In this document: piece by piece, positions 1 to 11,273 of the stretch
How positions within the stretch are numbered: position 1 is the first letter of the stretch
Layout: each line of letters begins with the position of its first letter
Assembly (NCBI GenBank): GCA_039707465.1
Contig: CM077644.1
Location: 95,895,375-95,959,374 of the forward strand
Source of the DNA: Rhabdophis nuchalis
Lineage: Eukaryota; Chordata; Lepidosauria; Squamata; Natricidae
Reading direction: 5' to 3'
DNA: 64,000 nt
The notes under the pieces: model-generated
What the model was told of the DNA's origin: nothing
The model's input: only the letters and a program-made list of their open reading frames with translations
Databases searched by the model: none
Made by a program: the position numbers and the translations under genes

Positions 1-1639
1 TGACTTCATGTGAGAATGATGGATGGTCCTAGACAGTGATAATGCCCTTACCCCATTAGTCATTTGGACTGTTTGGCCTGAACAATTAGTGTTTCATCTG
101 AGTTAAGGCAAAAAAGCAGCTGCAATCATTAAGGGAGGGATCTGATAGCTGTGTATCTTTGCTGGCAGTGCAAGGGTGCTGTCTTCTTTGAGACTGGTAG
201 AATTTTGAGAACTACCAGGTGCTTCAAAGAGAGCTACCAAAGACTCAGATGTGGGCATTGGTAGAACTTTCAGCCACTAAAAAAAGATTTCTGTAAAACT
301 GGCAAAATTTTGCAGAAAATAGTTTAAAAAATGTTTGATCTAAAAAACTCATTCCTATGTTTAAATAACTGGAACTAGAATTCCTATGTTACTGAACTAT
401 TTGTAAAAATAATAAAGGCGAGATACAAACAAAAAATAACAAATGCCAGTTGTCATTAAATTAAGTGCTATTTAATGAGAATGGTCTGTTTCATTTGTTT
501 TCACTGAACTTCCTACATTTCTGCTTACTCACAGTATTATATTAAGTGTAGATGGCCTTTACATATGGACTTATAAATAGGTTGCATTCAATGGCATCTT
601 TTGCTTTTGATGTTGACAACAATTTGTCTGATTTTATTATTTATCAATAACCCTCGCAATTATGAGCAATTTATGAATAACTTATCAGCAAACTAGCTAG
701 TTATCTTCAATTCTTTCCCTATTCTTAGGCTCTTGATCTGTAAAGAATTTGAGCAAGTTGGATCAATCCAATAATGATGAAGTTTTTAATGAATATTTGA
801 TGATAGAATTTGAGGAATCCCAAAGTTATTGTGAGGATACAGATTTCTGTAACATTGTTACAGAAATGTTCATGTCTATAGAAATGAACAAAAAGTTTTT
901 GCTTTTGTAGGTGTGTCATGTGTATATGATCTGGAGACTCCAAAGCTAATCATTAAAAAACATTTGTCATATGATGCTATTATGTTTCACATTACTGCTG
1001 TATAAGAACACATTTTATTATAATGCAGTCCAGTCTATCTTGAAGCACAGGATGTTTTTATTACAGAAATGTATGGTGTGTGATTATTCTATTTTTGTTC
1101 TAATGTGTAAATATTAAAGTTTTTAGTCACTTCACTGACAGATCTCTCTCTTAAAGTTTGCACAAATAAAAAACTAGGAAAAAGTAACCAACATTTTTCC
1201 TCCGTCATTTCTATCTTTTACTTTTAAAACAAAACAAAAATTGCTCTGGCCATGGCCAATTTGAGTTTTCTATTCCAGTTTTCAAGATTTCAAGAGTTAG
1301 GCAAGAACCTAAAAAAATAAAAGAACAGGAAAAAAAACTGAGGGGGAAGAAAAATGTGTCTGCTGCTGAGGCCATGGCTGCTGTACAGTGCTCTCAATAA
1401 ATGCATTATTCCCCTTCCCTAACTTCTATTCTTGTTTTTGTAACCAGGAGCATGGCAGATATACAAATACAGAACAAGTTGTTCTGCTCAGTCTGTTCAG
1501 TTCCTAGGGGCCGTGATTTTCTTTTAGTAATATGAAAAGATCCTTTCAGGAGAATAGACTCTGCGGGATGCATTAAACAGAGACTAGCTCAGCATTATAT
1601 AATGTAAGTTGTCTTTTTTTCCTTATCCTCTTCTAACAG
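1..1639 (+). other. ABCA4: ABCA4 intron 8 (3' part)
   Basis: AT-rich non-coding sequence that ends in the acceptor tcttctaacag before exon 9. No exon 8 sequence was recognised, so that exon should lie upstream of the window. Around 400-440 there is a short fragment (aataaaggcgagatacaaa) that resembles the 3' end of a tRNA-derived SINE. Nothing else was identified. Confidence 0.7.
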
Positions 1640-1779
1640 CACTCTTTTGTAATCAGTTGATACAAACCATGGAATCAAACACTTTAACTAAAATAATTTG
1701 GAGAACTATGAAACCATTGCTGATGGGGAAAATCCTCTTTGCTCCTGATTCACCTGCGGTTCAGAAGATACTGAAGAAT
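1640..1779 (+). CDS. ABCA4: ABCA4 exon 9 (extracellular/intradiscal domain 1)
   Basis: First of 18 exons of the retinal ABC transporter. In photoreceptor disc membranes this protein moves N-retinylidene-phosphatidylethanolamine from the lumenal to the cytosolic leaflet, which clears toxic retinoid adducts. The exon is 140 nt, the length I recall for human exon 9. It starts at codon position 2 after acag and ends before gtaaga. The peptide includes [18 protein letters not shown] and [16 protein letters not shown], close to the human protein in the large first lumenal domain. Its AT-rich surroundings and the next exon 388 bp downstream fit the gene model. Confidence 0.95.
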
Positions 1780-2167
1780 GTAAGAGTTTCTCCCCACCCT
1801 TCATCCCCTTCTAATTATTTCTACCAGCAGTATTTTTGTTTGTTTGGTTATATTTCATGTTTCTAGACTGCCCATCTCTCTCCCCTCTTAAAGCAATTTA
1901 GTAGAAAGGTCTTTCTACTACATGTTTTTCATCCTAATTCTTCCTAATTCAGTGGCTCATAACGTTTAGATAATTTCAGGAGAAATTTCAAAAGATATTT
2001 ATTGCCTTGTACTTCCAAACATGGGAAGCTGTAGAGAGCTCATCTCACTTCAAAGAATGTCACTTTTGTTTACAAAATTGATTTGCGAAATTTAGCAAAG
2101 TCAACACACATAGACACCACCACCTCGAAGTTTCTTTTCCTCATTTGATATATTTTAAATTCCTCAG
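1780..2167 (+). other. ABCA4: ABCA4 intron 9
   Basis: Intron of 388 bp between gtaaga and ttcctcag. It is unique-looking AT-rich sequence and no repeat was recognised. Confidence 0.85.
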
Positions 2168-2284
2168 GCAAATTCTACATTTGAACAACTTGAGCGCTTG
2201 ACATTCTTAACTAAAGCATGGAAAGAATTAGGACCTCAACTGTGGAATTTCTTCAATGACAGTGTGCAAATGAATATGATCCGA
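2168..2284 (+). CDS. ABCA4: ABCA4 exon 10 (lumenal domain 1)
   Basis: Exon of 117 nt, equal to the human exon. It is in phase 0 at both ends, with acceptor ttcctcag and donor gtaagt. It encodes [18 protein letters not shown], then [14 protein letters not shown] and QMNMIR. The human protein has a near-identical segment around residues 414-452. The residues belong to the first extracellular/intradiscal domain. No catalytic function is assigned to this part; it forms part of the tall lumenal structure seen in ABCA transporters. Confidence 0.95.
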
Positions 2285-2498
2285 GTAAGTACAGATGCTT
2301 TGTTTACCCTGGAAAAGCAACTAAAATACAATAATTCAGCATGGAGCATTAAAGTTTTTTTTTTAAAGCCTTTGAACACAAATGCAGCTAAGGATCTATA
2401 AATATTGATCCATGTGCCCTCCAGGTTGATCACTTCTAATTACCAGTAAATGCTCATTGAGAAGATGCAGATGATTTTTGTTCTCTGTTAATCCAGAG

Positions 2499-2615
2499 CA
2501 CTGTTTCTCAATCTTGACAACTTTAAGAGGGATGGACTCCAACTCCCAGAATTCCCAGCCGGCCATGGGATGGGTGTTGAAATCCATGTATCTTAAAACT
2601 GATTGAGAAACACTG
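2499..2615. mobile_element. Fold-back hAT-like MITE, diverged
   Basis: The ends are inverted: cactgtttctcaatctt on the left and gattgagaaacactg on the right. The interior carries the motif actcccagaattccc, seen in other copies at 25773 and 53831. The flanking 8-mers (atccagag and ctacagaa) match at only 5 of 8 places, so this is an older copy. Confidence 0.65.
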
Positions 2616-3243
2616 CTACAGAAAGCAGGTCTAAAATTTGCTGTAGGTTAAAAATTGAAGGGATCAGAAGTCACCTTTGGAAGAAGGATGGGTTGTTCCT
2701 TCTGCATTACAAATTCAGGACTAAACAGGAACATTTTACCTTGTTTTCAATTTTCTGCTTCCATGATGCATCCTTGGAATCAAAAGGGGGTTAACGCACC
2801 CATGGTCTGTGCAATTCAGTTGATACTTTAGAACTGGAAAAGGTTTAGTTAGCAATATTACTAGATTTTGAAAGACTTGTTCTCTGAAAACATATTGCAG
2901 TAATACAAAGATTCTAAAAAGGTGGTTGTATAATAGTTCAGACTCATTCATTTCATAAAAGATCATTTCATATGACCAAGACTTTCTTTCCTGAACACAC
3001 ACAGAGGAATAAATTGCTGCACCAACTATTACTGGACTGTTTTGTTTTACTTTTTGCAATAACTAAATTTAACAGTTGGTACATGGGGAAGTCTACTTTA
3101 TTTTTTTCCTAAGTTTGAAAATCATTTGATATCCAGGAGCCAAGAAAGTCCAAACTGCATGCACAGAACATCCTCACCAAAAAATAATAATAACAAAAAC
3201 AAAAAACCAGGACAAAATACCAAGTGAAGGACTGTGTGTGAAT

Positions 3244-3622
3244 CAGTGGTGGGATTCAGGCAGTTCACATCTATTCGAGAGAACCAGTTGTTAAGTTTCT
3301 AAGCAGTTCAGAGAACCGGTTGCTGGAAGAAATCTCATTTTCTTCTCCCCCCCCCCCCCCACTTTACAGGGCTAATCCTGTAAGGAAGGCAGGAAAGAAA
3401 CATTCTGGTGTTGTTTGTAGCCTAATCTTTATTGCTATGCTTTAAAAAACTACCTCTCTGGTTACCCTTATTACACTGTAACACCTAAGGTGAAGCACCT
3501 ATCAGTGTGTGTGACGTTGAGTTGGCCACACCCACCCAGTCACATGACTACTGAGCCCTGCCTATCGAAGCTGGTCATTAGGGCAGAGAACTGGTTGTTA
3601 AATTATTTGAATCCCACCACTG
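3244..3622. mobile_element. Non-autonomous hAT element (CAGTGGTGGGATTC ends)
   Basis: Starts cagtggtgggattca and ends tgaatcccaccactg, a clear terminal inverted repeat. It is flanked on both sides by the exact 8-bp duplication gtgtgaat (3236-3243 and 3623-3630), as expected for hAT transposition. The interior has a poly-C stretch and repeats of the gagaaccggttg motif. No transposase frame is present. Confidence 0.88.
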
Positions 3623-4331
3623 GTGTGAATATTAATGAAATGCAAATACAGTCTTTTTTTTAAAGTCTAGGTACCCATCAGGATGTACAATACCTATCAA
3701 ATTTCTAGAGTAATCTTTCAAAATTGGGGCTGTCACTTAAAGTTAGCAAAAGGTGCTAAGGACAAGGTTTTTCACCCATGTGGTAAAAAAGGCTCCCAGA
3801 GAGGTATAAATTAAAATTTAAAATACTGGACTTTAAAAAAAACGTGTTTTTTGTTTTTTTTTGTAAAAGGGCTTCTGTTCTTAATGATTGGTTTTTATTG
3901 CCCATACTTAGTAATTTAGAGTTGTTGCAATGCCAGCTCCAGGACCGAAACAAAATTCTATTAATGCCACTTTACTGTTGCCATTCATCTTAATCCATGA
4001 AGGGTGAGACTAAGCAAGTAGCCACCAGGGAGATCTTTACTGCTTCCTTTAGCAATAAATGTGCTACCATGTGTTTAATTGCTCTGAAACTAGAAGTCTT
4101 AGTGGGAGGGGAACTGGCTTTGAGGCACAGAATTTAAAGTGGGCAACCAGCAGGTGTGTAAAGAGTCAAACACTTCCATGGAAATGTCATTTTCTCCTGA
4201 ATTTATGTTTACATAATAAGTAAACTCTAGAAAACTGTTATTTGGCAGCTTATATTCATTTCCCACTTAAGAGCAATTGCTGTACTTTCATGGCTGGATT
4301 GTAAAATTAAAGATTTTTTTTTAACCTACAG

Positions 4332-4517
4332 GGCACTTTGCAAAATCCTACTGTGAAAAGTTTCTTAAGTGAACAAGGTCTAAGTGTGGAAGATGCTATC
4401 AATTTTCTCTATAATGGACCCCCAGAGAAAAGAAAGGATGGTATGAGGAATTTTGATTGGAGGAATATCTTCAGAATGGCCAATCAGACTTTCCATATGG
4501 CTTACCAATACCTGGAG
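4332..4517 (+). CDS. ABCA4: ABCA4 exon 11 (lumenal domain 1)
   Basis: Exon of 186 nt in phase 0, between acceptor ttaacctacag and donor gtaagc. It encodes 62 residues where I recall 66 in human exon 11. The missing four fall near the start, in the SFLSEQGLSVEDAINFLY segment. The rest aligns well: NPTVKSFL at the front and NFDWRNIF then YQYLE at the end. The segment belongs to the first lumenal domain. The length change keeps the frame and lies in a variable surface loop, so it is probably neutral. Confidence 0.94.
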
Positions 4518-4714
4518 GTAAGCTTTGCTTTTTTTTAAAAAAAGTGAGATAGAAAGTTTTCCCATGATTTATTATCCTCAGACCCTTTATCTGGCTACTT
4601 GTTATCCAGAATGCATAACAAGTAGCTTTTGACCAGACTCTCTTTTTAAAGTAAATTGCAGCTACTACTTTTGTAATTAGTTACTGCTGTTCAGGTAATC
4701 TTTATAGTATAGAC

Positions 4715-4916
4715 CAGCCTTCTCTTATCCAGGTGCCAGTTGTATAGATTTCAGTTCCCAGAATTCCCATTAATGATTCATTCTGGTTGGAGAATTCTGG
4801 GAATTGAAGTCCACTAATGTGGAAAATGTTCAGACTAGGGCAAATTATCTTAGATTGGTGTTTCTCAAATTTTAAGAAGTGTTGACTTCAGCTTCCCAAG
4901 CTCCCCAATCAGCATG
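4715..4916. mobile_element. Two fold-back MITE remnants
   Basis: At about 4715-4838 there is an imperfect palindrome with cagttcccagaattccc on one arm and gaattctgggaattgaag on the other. At about 4855-4916 lies a left arm only (gtgtttctcaaattttaag and a degraded cagcttcccaagctcc). Both match the family at 53831-53965. The right arm of the second copy is absent where the next hAT element begins. Confidence 0.6.
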
Positions 4917-4924
4917 CAATAGAG

Positions 4925-5244
4925 CAGGGGTTCCCAACCTTTTTTGCACCAGGGACCGGTTTCATTTTAAAGAAAATTCTGCGGACCGGCAAGCGTAGAG
5001 AGGGAGCGGGGGGGAAGGGGGAACAGGTGGCGCATGCGCACACGGGGAGGGGGTGAGTCGGCTCACTCACCCCTCTAGGACCCCCAATGGCGCAAGTGGC
5101 TGCGCCTGCGCTTTCCTGTCCCCGGTGCGCGCTCTGCCCAGGGGGCTGCCCCCTCCTCCTCCTCCTCCTCTCCGGCCCTGCGGCCCAGTTCCTATCAAGT
5201 CACGGACCGGCACCGGTCCACGGACCGGGGGTTGGGGACCCCTG
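4925..5244. mobile_element. Non-autonomous hAT element (CAGGGGTTCCCAACC ends)
   Basis: Left end caggggttcccaacc, right end ggttggggacccctg. An exact 8-bp duplication caatagag flanks it (4917-4924 and 5245-5252). The interior is GC-rich with repeated accggtccacggaccgg motifs and contrasts sharply with the AT-rich intron. It belongs to the same family as the much longer copy at 34944-36127. Confidence 0.9.
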
Positions 5245-7629
5245 CAATAGAGGATTGTATTAGTGCCAATATCTTTAATTATTTATTATTTTAGAGCAGA
5301 CTGCCTTCATCATGAAAACAATGGTTACAATTTAATAATTAATTTAAAAATGAATCAGCATTTACCATTTTTCAGGCATTATGCTCTTCTTTAATCAAAG
5401 TCAGGTTTCGGTGAGTTTCCCCCCCCCCCACTTCCATATATGTTTTTTTTTTTGAAAAAGATTCTTCCAGGTTTCAAGACCATATATGAAAAGCAATTTA
5501 GACACACAGGTGGGAGTAAAGAGTTCAGATGACCTCATTACAAATGCATCTTGTCTAGGAGCATGGTTTAGATTTTAAAAATATGATGCCTGTGTCATTT
5601 GAGTGGGAAGACTGTGAACTCAATCTTAATTCCAGAATGACTGGTTACCCTGAGAATATCCTCTCATAACATTTTGGAACAGTGTCATTTTATACTTCAG
5701 TCAAAGAGGTACAAAATGTGATGAAGGACTCACAATAGCCTTTCGGATAAATATTTACATTTGGCTGTGCTTGGATTTGTGGAGTGATGTTATGTATTTG
5801 GCAAAAGGATAGCACAAACATGAACCTTTTGGCTTAGGACAGGATGGTTGCTCATTGAAACAATGGGTCAATTACTTCCCTGGAGCTTGAAAAGAGCGGT
5901 TGGAAAAGCATCAGTGATGACTCTTCATCTTTTGAACTGGGGGCTCTAGGTGAGGCAAACTTCAGATGTCTAATTAGAGAAAAGTGAGCAGTGGTTCGTA
6001 AGCGGTCAATCTGGTAATGCTAACGCTTGCATTTTTTATTATTTTATCGAATGTCTCAACTGCAATACTTAACACATTGTTGCAATGCACTAGCATTCAG
6101 CCATGGCCTTTTAATACACACACAGCACATATGCTGTAAACATTATGAAATTCTGTAGCTGAGGAAAAACATCTCAGATATTTGGATTCTTTTAAGTAGA
6201 CACCTGCACTAATACATATTAGTCATTTAATTTGAACCTGGCTTTTCCACCAAGTGTATATAAAGCGAGTGCTTGAGAGTTTTTGAGAGCATATTAGCAT
6301 TAAATGTGGGGAATGCGTGGAGTAAGAAAAAAAAACAATGTAGGTTACCTTGGCAATAAAATACTAAAGCTTTCTGGTTTCACTATCAAGATTAGGACTT
6401 TCCCTGCTTTATGCCTTTTATATCTTGTTTAGAAAACTCACCTGGAGGATATTTTCTCTACAGAACAAAGGACATGTACTTAGGGGTACATGCCCCCCCC
6501 CCAATAAAACAAACCTTCAAGGAATTAAGATAAGCAACCTTTCTCCTTAATTTTCTGGTCTAGACTACTAAATGCAAAAAAAAAAAAAGAATCCTTTAGT
6601 GACAACAGTCATGTAATTGTTAGATGAAGTTTGACCTTTAGCTCTAATAATTAAATGTCTTCAGGTACCTTCAAGACTATCCTCCACATCAGGTTCAGAA
6701 GGTAAGCATAAATGGGTTTGGGAATTCTGCCTTGCTAAGGAATGTTAGTTAGGGTTGTAAGCTAGACTGGAAAACTTTAAAAAAATATCCCAGAAGATGA
6801 CAATGGGAGAAATCACTTCTATACATCTGAGAAAACTGCACAGTTGTATCTATGAAGCCAACAGAAAAAGCAAGGTCACCTTGAGGGCATCTTTACTTTT
6901 GTTACAGGTAGCACCCTCTTAATTTAAATACATTTCTTTTATTGCATCCGTGACAAAAAATCATACGTTCTTACTTGACATGCTATATTAAATGCCAGAG
7001 TTTATTTTGGTATAGCATCTGCAACCCGATCCTCCTGCAGACCTCCCCTCTTTTCTCTTTTACTAGAATAGATAACAGCTCTTCAGATGACAAGGCTAAA
7101 CAAAAGAGACTTTACATTTCAGAGAAATCTGTCTCTTAAATAACAAGTTGCCTGTGAGGACTTTGATGTACATAATTATTGGTTGTTGGCCTGCAAGAGA
7201 CCATCAAGCCGATAAGATCAAACAAACTAGCTTTGTGGCATTCAGTGAAGTGAAGTAATTAAATACATTTCTTCCCAGTCAGTTTAGAAACAAAATGTCA
7301 TCTCCTTACAATAGTTGCCAACACTGAGCATCTGATAATCATTCCTTCATTTTGGAGTTAGGAAGCACAAGATACAGACAGATATTTAGTGACTTCATCT
7401 TTTTTCCCAGTTCCTTGCTCTAGCACTTACCTTTTCTCTATACCAAAATAGTAAAACATTGGGACTTGGTTAAATATCATGTCACTCATGAAGTCTGCTG
7501 CCCTAACTTTAAGCAAAGTATGGTGCTTGTGTCAGGAGGCAGATGCTGACTGAAGACTCTGGCCAGGTCTGGTAGCAAAGTTGAAGAAGCAGATAGTTAA
7601 AAGATGGGATCAAAGCAACTTCTGATAAA

Positions 7630-7785
7630 GTAGTCTTGATTTACGACCACAATTGGGTCCATCATTTTCATTGCTAAGCAGGACAGTCGTTAAGTGTGTT
7701 TTGCCCCATTTTACAACCTTCTTCCAGTGTTAAATGAATCACTGCAGTTATTAAATTAGTAATGCAGTTGTTAAGTGAATCTGCA
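7630..7785 (-). mobile_element. TACAGGTAGTCC-family repeat, partial
   Basis: Starts tagtcttgatttacgaccacaa and continues with gttaagtg and ttgccccattttacaacc, which match one end of the full copies at 23152 and 63579. It is truncated at the right. Confidence 0.6.
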
Positions 7786-7908
7786 TGCAGGCGATGCTTC
7801 TGTGCATGTGCAGAAGTGTCCAGGTGGGTAGGCGGAGCCTCCTACCGTTGCCACTACTGGTTCGCCCAAATCTGGCCCTATCTGGGCGCAACCCACCTCT
7901 GATTATGG

Positions 7909-8289
7909 GTAGTTCTCAATTTATAACATTTTGTTTAGTGACCATTCAAAGTTTCAACAGAAAAAAGGGACTTGTGTCGTTTCTCACACTTACAACCAAT
8001 TGCAGGATCCCCAGTTACATGATCCAAATTCAGATGCTTGGCAACTGACTCATATATATGACAGTTGCAGTGTCTCAGGGGTCATCTGGTTACCTTTTGC
8101 TACCTTCTGACAAGCAAGCTCAATGGGGAAGCCAGACTCACTTAACAACTGTGTTACTAACTTAACAAGTGCACTTAATAATTGTGGCAAGAAAGGTCAT
8201 AAAATGGGACAAAATTTACTTCACAAATGTCTCACTTACCAACCAAAATGTTGGGCTCAATTGTGGTCATAATTTGAGGATTTCCTGTA
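7909..8289 (+). mobile_element. TACAGGTAGTCC-family MITE
   Basis: Starts tagttctcaatttataac and ends gtcataatttgaggatttc, a diverged inverted end pair. Inside are the family motifs ttgtttagtgacc, ccttctgacaagcaa, cacttaacaactgtg and ttgtggcaagaaaggtcat. These recur at 10234, 23152, 28353 and 33893. No coding frame is present. Confidence 0.7.
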
Positions 8290-10233
8290 TACCAATTTCA
8301 GTCAGGTAATTTTAATGCTAGTCTAAGGTAAACAAAGATTTTTGAAAACTCTAAGAGGAATTTGCCAATTCCCATTTATGGTGTGCAAATTAAGAAATGG
8401 TCTCTTAAGATAATTTGATTTGATCTTCTTTGTAGGTCTGCTATCTCTTAAGTGCTTATGTCTATTCTCTTCCATTCCTTGCAGAAATGATACCTTTTCT
8501 TCTTAATCGTTTTAGGTTTGGTTTTTCCTATATTTTAAACTTTGTTTTATTGGTTTTTAAGCAAAGAAAAGGATTTCCCAGTCTGCTCAGTTTCTCACAA
8601 TTGTGTCCCTATTGCTGTGTGTGCAGTGTTCTCCCTGCTGTTTATGGCCATCACTTTCCCCTCCTTTGAGCTAATTTTGTTTTGCTCTCCCAGGCTTATT
8701 TTCCAGGTGATAGGTTCACATTAGCTTTCCACCTACCCACCACCCTCGTTTATTGTGATGGTTTCAGCTTTGTTTTTCTTTGGGGGTTGTTATCTGGCGG
8801 GTCGAGACACTTCTTTAATGACTGATCTTCCAGAGACAATTGCTCCATTCAGTCTCTGCACTAAAGGACGGTAGTTATTATAAACCTCAGATGTGGAATA
8901 TGCTTATGACAGCTTTTGGTCTCTGCTCTTTCAATTACAATTTTATAATGCATTTTAACCCCAGAATGAGATTAGGGAAAGTCTGAGAAAATAGATCTGA
9001 TCTATCTCAGCTCTGCTTGGGTTAAGTCTGGTCCGGCAAGTTTCCACACTGTTTGGCTAACTGAAAAAAGCAAACTCATATTTCAATACAGAACCTTATC
9101 ATCTGTACTGATTTTTGAACACACCTGCATAGCAAAATTCAAGCAACTGCACAATCTCTTCTGGAGATGATTGTGTTCCAATTTATATATTAATTCAAGA
9201 ATTTATCAAACTAGAATCAACATAATTCGGTGCAGCTTTAGATTTAAAGCATTACAGTTATTAAATGATTTAGCATACATGCTTTGTTTCCCAGCCAAAG
9301 TATTAAATATGTTTTTCCTCTGAGTTAATAGTTTTCTTGAAAAAAATTTTTTTCATCATACTCTTATTATATGGAAACACTGCACATTTATTTCAAAGTT
9401 GTACCAAAGTGAAAAATTAAAAATAAAACCTGGAAGAAAGTAATGGCAGTATCAACATTGCTTTCTACATTGTGGAAGCATTTTAACATTGTGGTAAAAA
9501 AAAAAAGAAGAAAAGTAGAAGTATCCATGTTATTATCAAGAGTTGGAATGAATTTTTAACTTTCTTATGTCCCTTAGCAACTAGAAAGCCTCCCCATTTT
9601 TTTTAAAGTTTAACCCGTTTTATTGTCCAAAGAAAAATTTGAAAGGAATTTGGAAAGGATCTTCTCCAAACCATGCTCCATGCAGGAATCCATTGCTATA
9701 ACAATTATTTCAAACAGATTCCCCCCCCCCCCTTGGTGCTAAGAAGGAACATGGAATAGAAACTCCTGTAGGGGATCAGTAGTTTTTCTGCATAAATACT
9801 GTAATATTTTGACATCATTGTAGAAGGAAACTATGGCAATAAACCCACTGATGATCTCACTAATCAGCAGAATTGATTCTGTTAATTGAACGGATAGACC
9901 AGTTATTGTCTGACTTCCTCACTGCTCACATATAACAATTCTAAAGTCTCATAGTCAAGGCAAAAGGAGAGCCAGTCTGGATAGAAAAAATGGTCTACCC
10001 AGATTATGCAAATTTCAAATTATTTTCATTATATAATACTGAACCTCAGCTTAATTTGCAAATTCTTCCTATTTTACAAAACCCACCACTTTGGCTTTAT
10101 TCACATGCATTGTTGATATGTAGTGATTAATTTTGACCAAAGTTTTGCAGACTTTGGTAGGAACATGTTTCTCTGTTATTTGCTATTTATTCATGACATT
10201 TGTATGCTGCCCATTTCTCTACTAAGCAACACT

Positions 10234-10627
10234 ACAGATTCTTGTTGAATTACAACAGTTCATTTAGTGATTGTTCAGTGTTACAACAGCCCTGAAAAAA
10301 GTGACTTATGACTGTTTTTCACATGAAAGTATCCCCATCGTTATGTAGTCAAAATTCAGCTACTCGGCAACTGACTCATATTTATGACAGTTGCAGTGTC
10401 CTAGGCTCATGTGATCACTTTTTGCAACCTTCTGACAAGCACAGTTGATGGGGAAGCCAGAATTCACTTAACAATTGTGTTACTAACTTAACACAACTGC
10501 AGCGATTCACTTTTAAAAACTGTGGCAAGAAAGGTCATAAAATGGGGCAAAACTCACTTAACAACTGCCTTGCTTAGCATCAGGAATTTTGACCTCAATT
10601 GTGGTTGTATATAGAGAACTACCAGTA
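10234..10627 (+). mobile_element. TACAGGTAGTCC-family MITE
   Basis: Full-length but diverged copy. It runs from acagattcttgttgaattac to tagagaactaccagta. The interior motifs gcaaccttctgacaagcac and ggcaagaaaggtcataaaatg match the other copies in this window. Confidence 0.72.
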
Positions 10628-10670
10628 CTGGTGTCCAAATCATAAGTAAATTCTGATTTACATACATGCA

Positions 10671-11016
10671 TCTCAGTGGCTAAGACACTGAGTTTGTTGA
10701 TCAGAAAGGTCAGCAGTTTGGCGGTTCAAATTGCTAATGCTGCGTAACGGAGGGAGCTCCCGTTACTTGCCCCAGCTTCTGCCAATCTAGCAGTCCGAAA
10801 GCATGTAAAAATACAAGTAGAAAAATAGGGACCACTTTGGTGGGAAGGTAACAGTGTACTGTGTGCCTTCGGTGTTTAGTCATGCCAGCCATATGACCAT
10901 GGAGACATTTTCAGACACCATTGGTTCTTCGGCTTTGAAACGGAGTTGAGCACTGCCCCCTAGAGCCAGGAATGACTGGCACATATGTGCGAGGGGAACC
11001 TTTGCCTTTACCGTTA
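10671..11016 (+). mobile_element. tRNA-derived SINE
   Basis: The head resembles a tRNA promoter: an A-box-like tctcagtggctaagacac near 10671 and a B-box ggttcaaattgc at 10723-10734. The body (gcgtaacggagggagctccc, catgccagccatatgacc, gagttgagcactgcccccta) is a widespread reptilian SINE. It ends about 50 bp before exon 12, so the exon 12 branch point should lie in the short unique gap. Confidence 0.8.
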
Positions 11017-11067
11017 CAATGCTACTGTGATCTCATTCAAATATCTCTTATGCCTCTGTTATCACAG

Positions 11068-11273
11068 TGCTTGACCCTTGATAAGTTTGAAGGCCTAGCT
11101 GATGAAACTGAGTTGATTCTTCATGCTCCTTCTCTTCTGGAAGAAAACAAATTCTGGGCTGCTGTTGTCTTTCTTGACATGGATGCAAAGGCTGGCCAAC
11201 TGCCACCTCACATGAAATACAAGATACGCATGGATATTGATGCTGTGGAAAAAACAAACAAAATCAAAGATAG
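11068..11273 (+). CDS. ABCA4: ABCA4 exon 12 (lumenal domain 1)
   Basis: Exon of 206 nt, identical in length to human exon 12. It starts in phase 0 after gttatcacag and ends two bases into a codon before gtaagg. It encodes [30 protein letters not shown] and [20 protein letters not shown]. The last stretch is among the most conserved lumenal motifs of the ABCA1/ABCA4/ABCA7 group. The LDKFE and ETEL spellings favour ABCA4 over ABCA1. Confidence 0.96.

Larger units (their letters stand above)
2285..4331 (+). other. ABCA4: ABCA4 intron 10
   Basis: Intron of about 2.05 kb. It holds a palindromic MITE at 2499-2615 and a hAT MITE at 3244-3622. A poly-C run lies around 3348-3360. The rest (2620-3230 and 3640-4331) shows no recognised feature. 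Confidence 0.8.
4518..11067 (+). other. ABCA4: ABCA4 intron 11
   Basis: Intron of 6.55 kb. It holds fold-back MITE remnants (4715-4916), a hAT element (4925-5244), copies of the TACAGGTAGTCC family (7630-7785, 7909-8289, 10234-10627) and a SINE just before exon 12 (10671-11016). The fragment 7790-7903, ending in gcaacccacctctg, looks like one end of another hAT MITE. I see nothing recognisable in 5255-7620 or 8300-10230 beyond short homopolymers. Confidence 0.75.
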
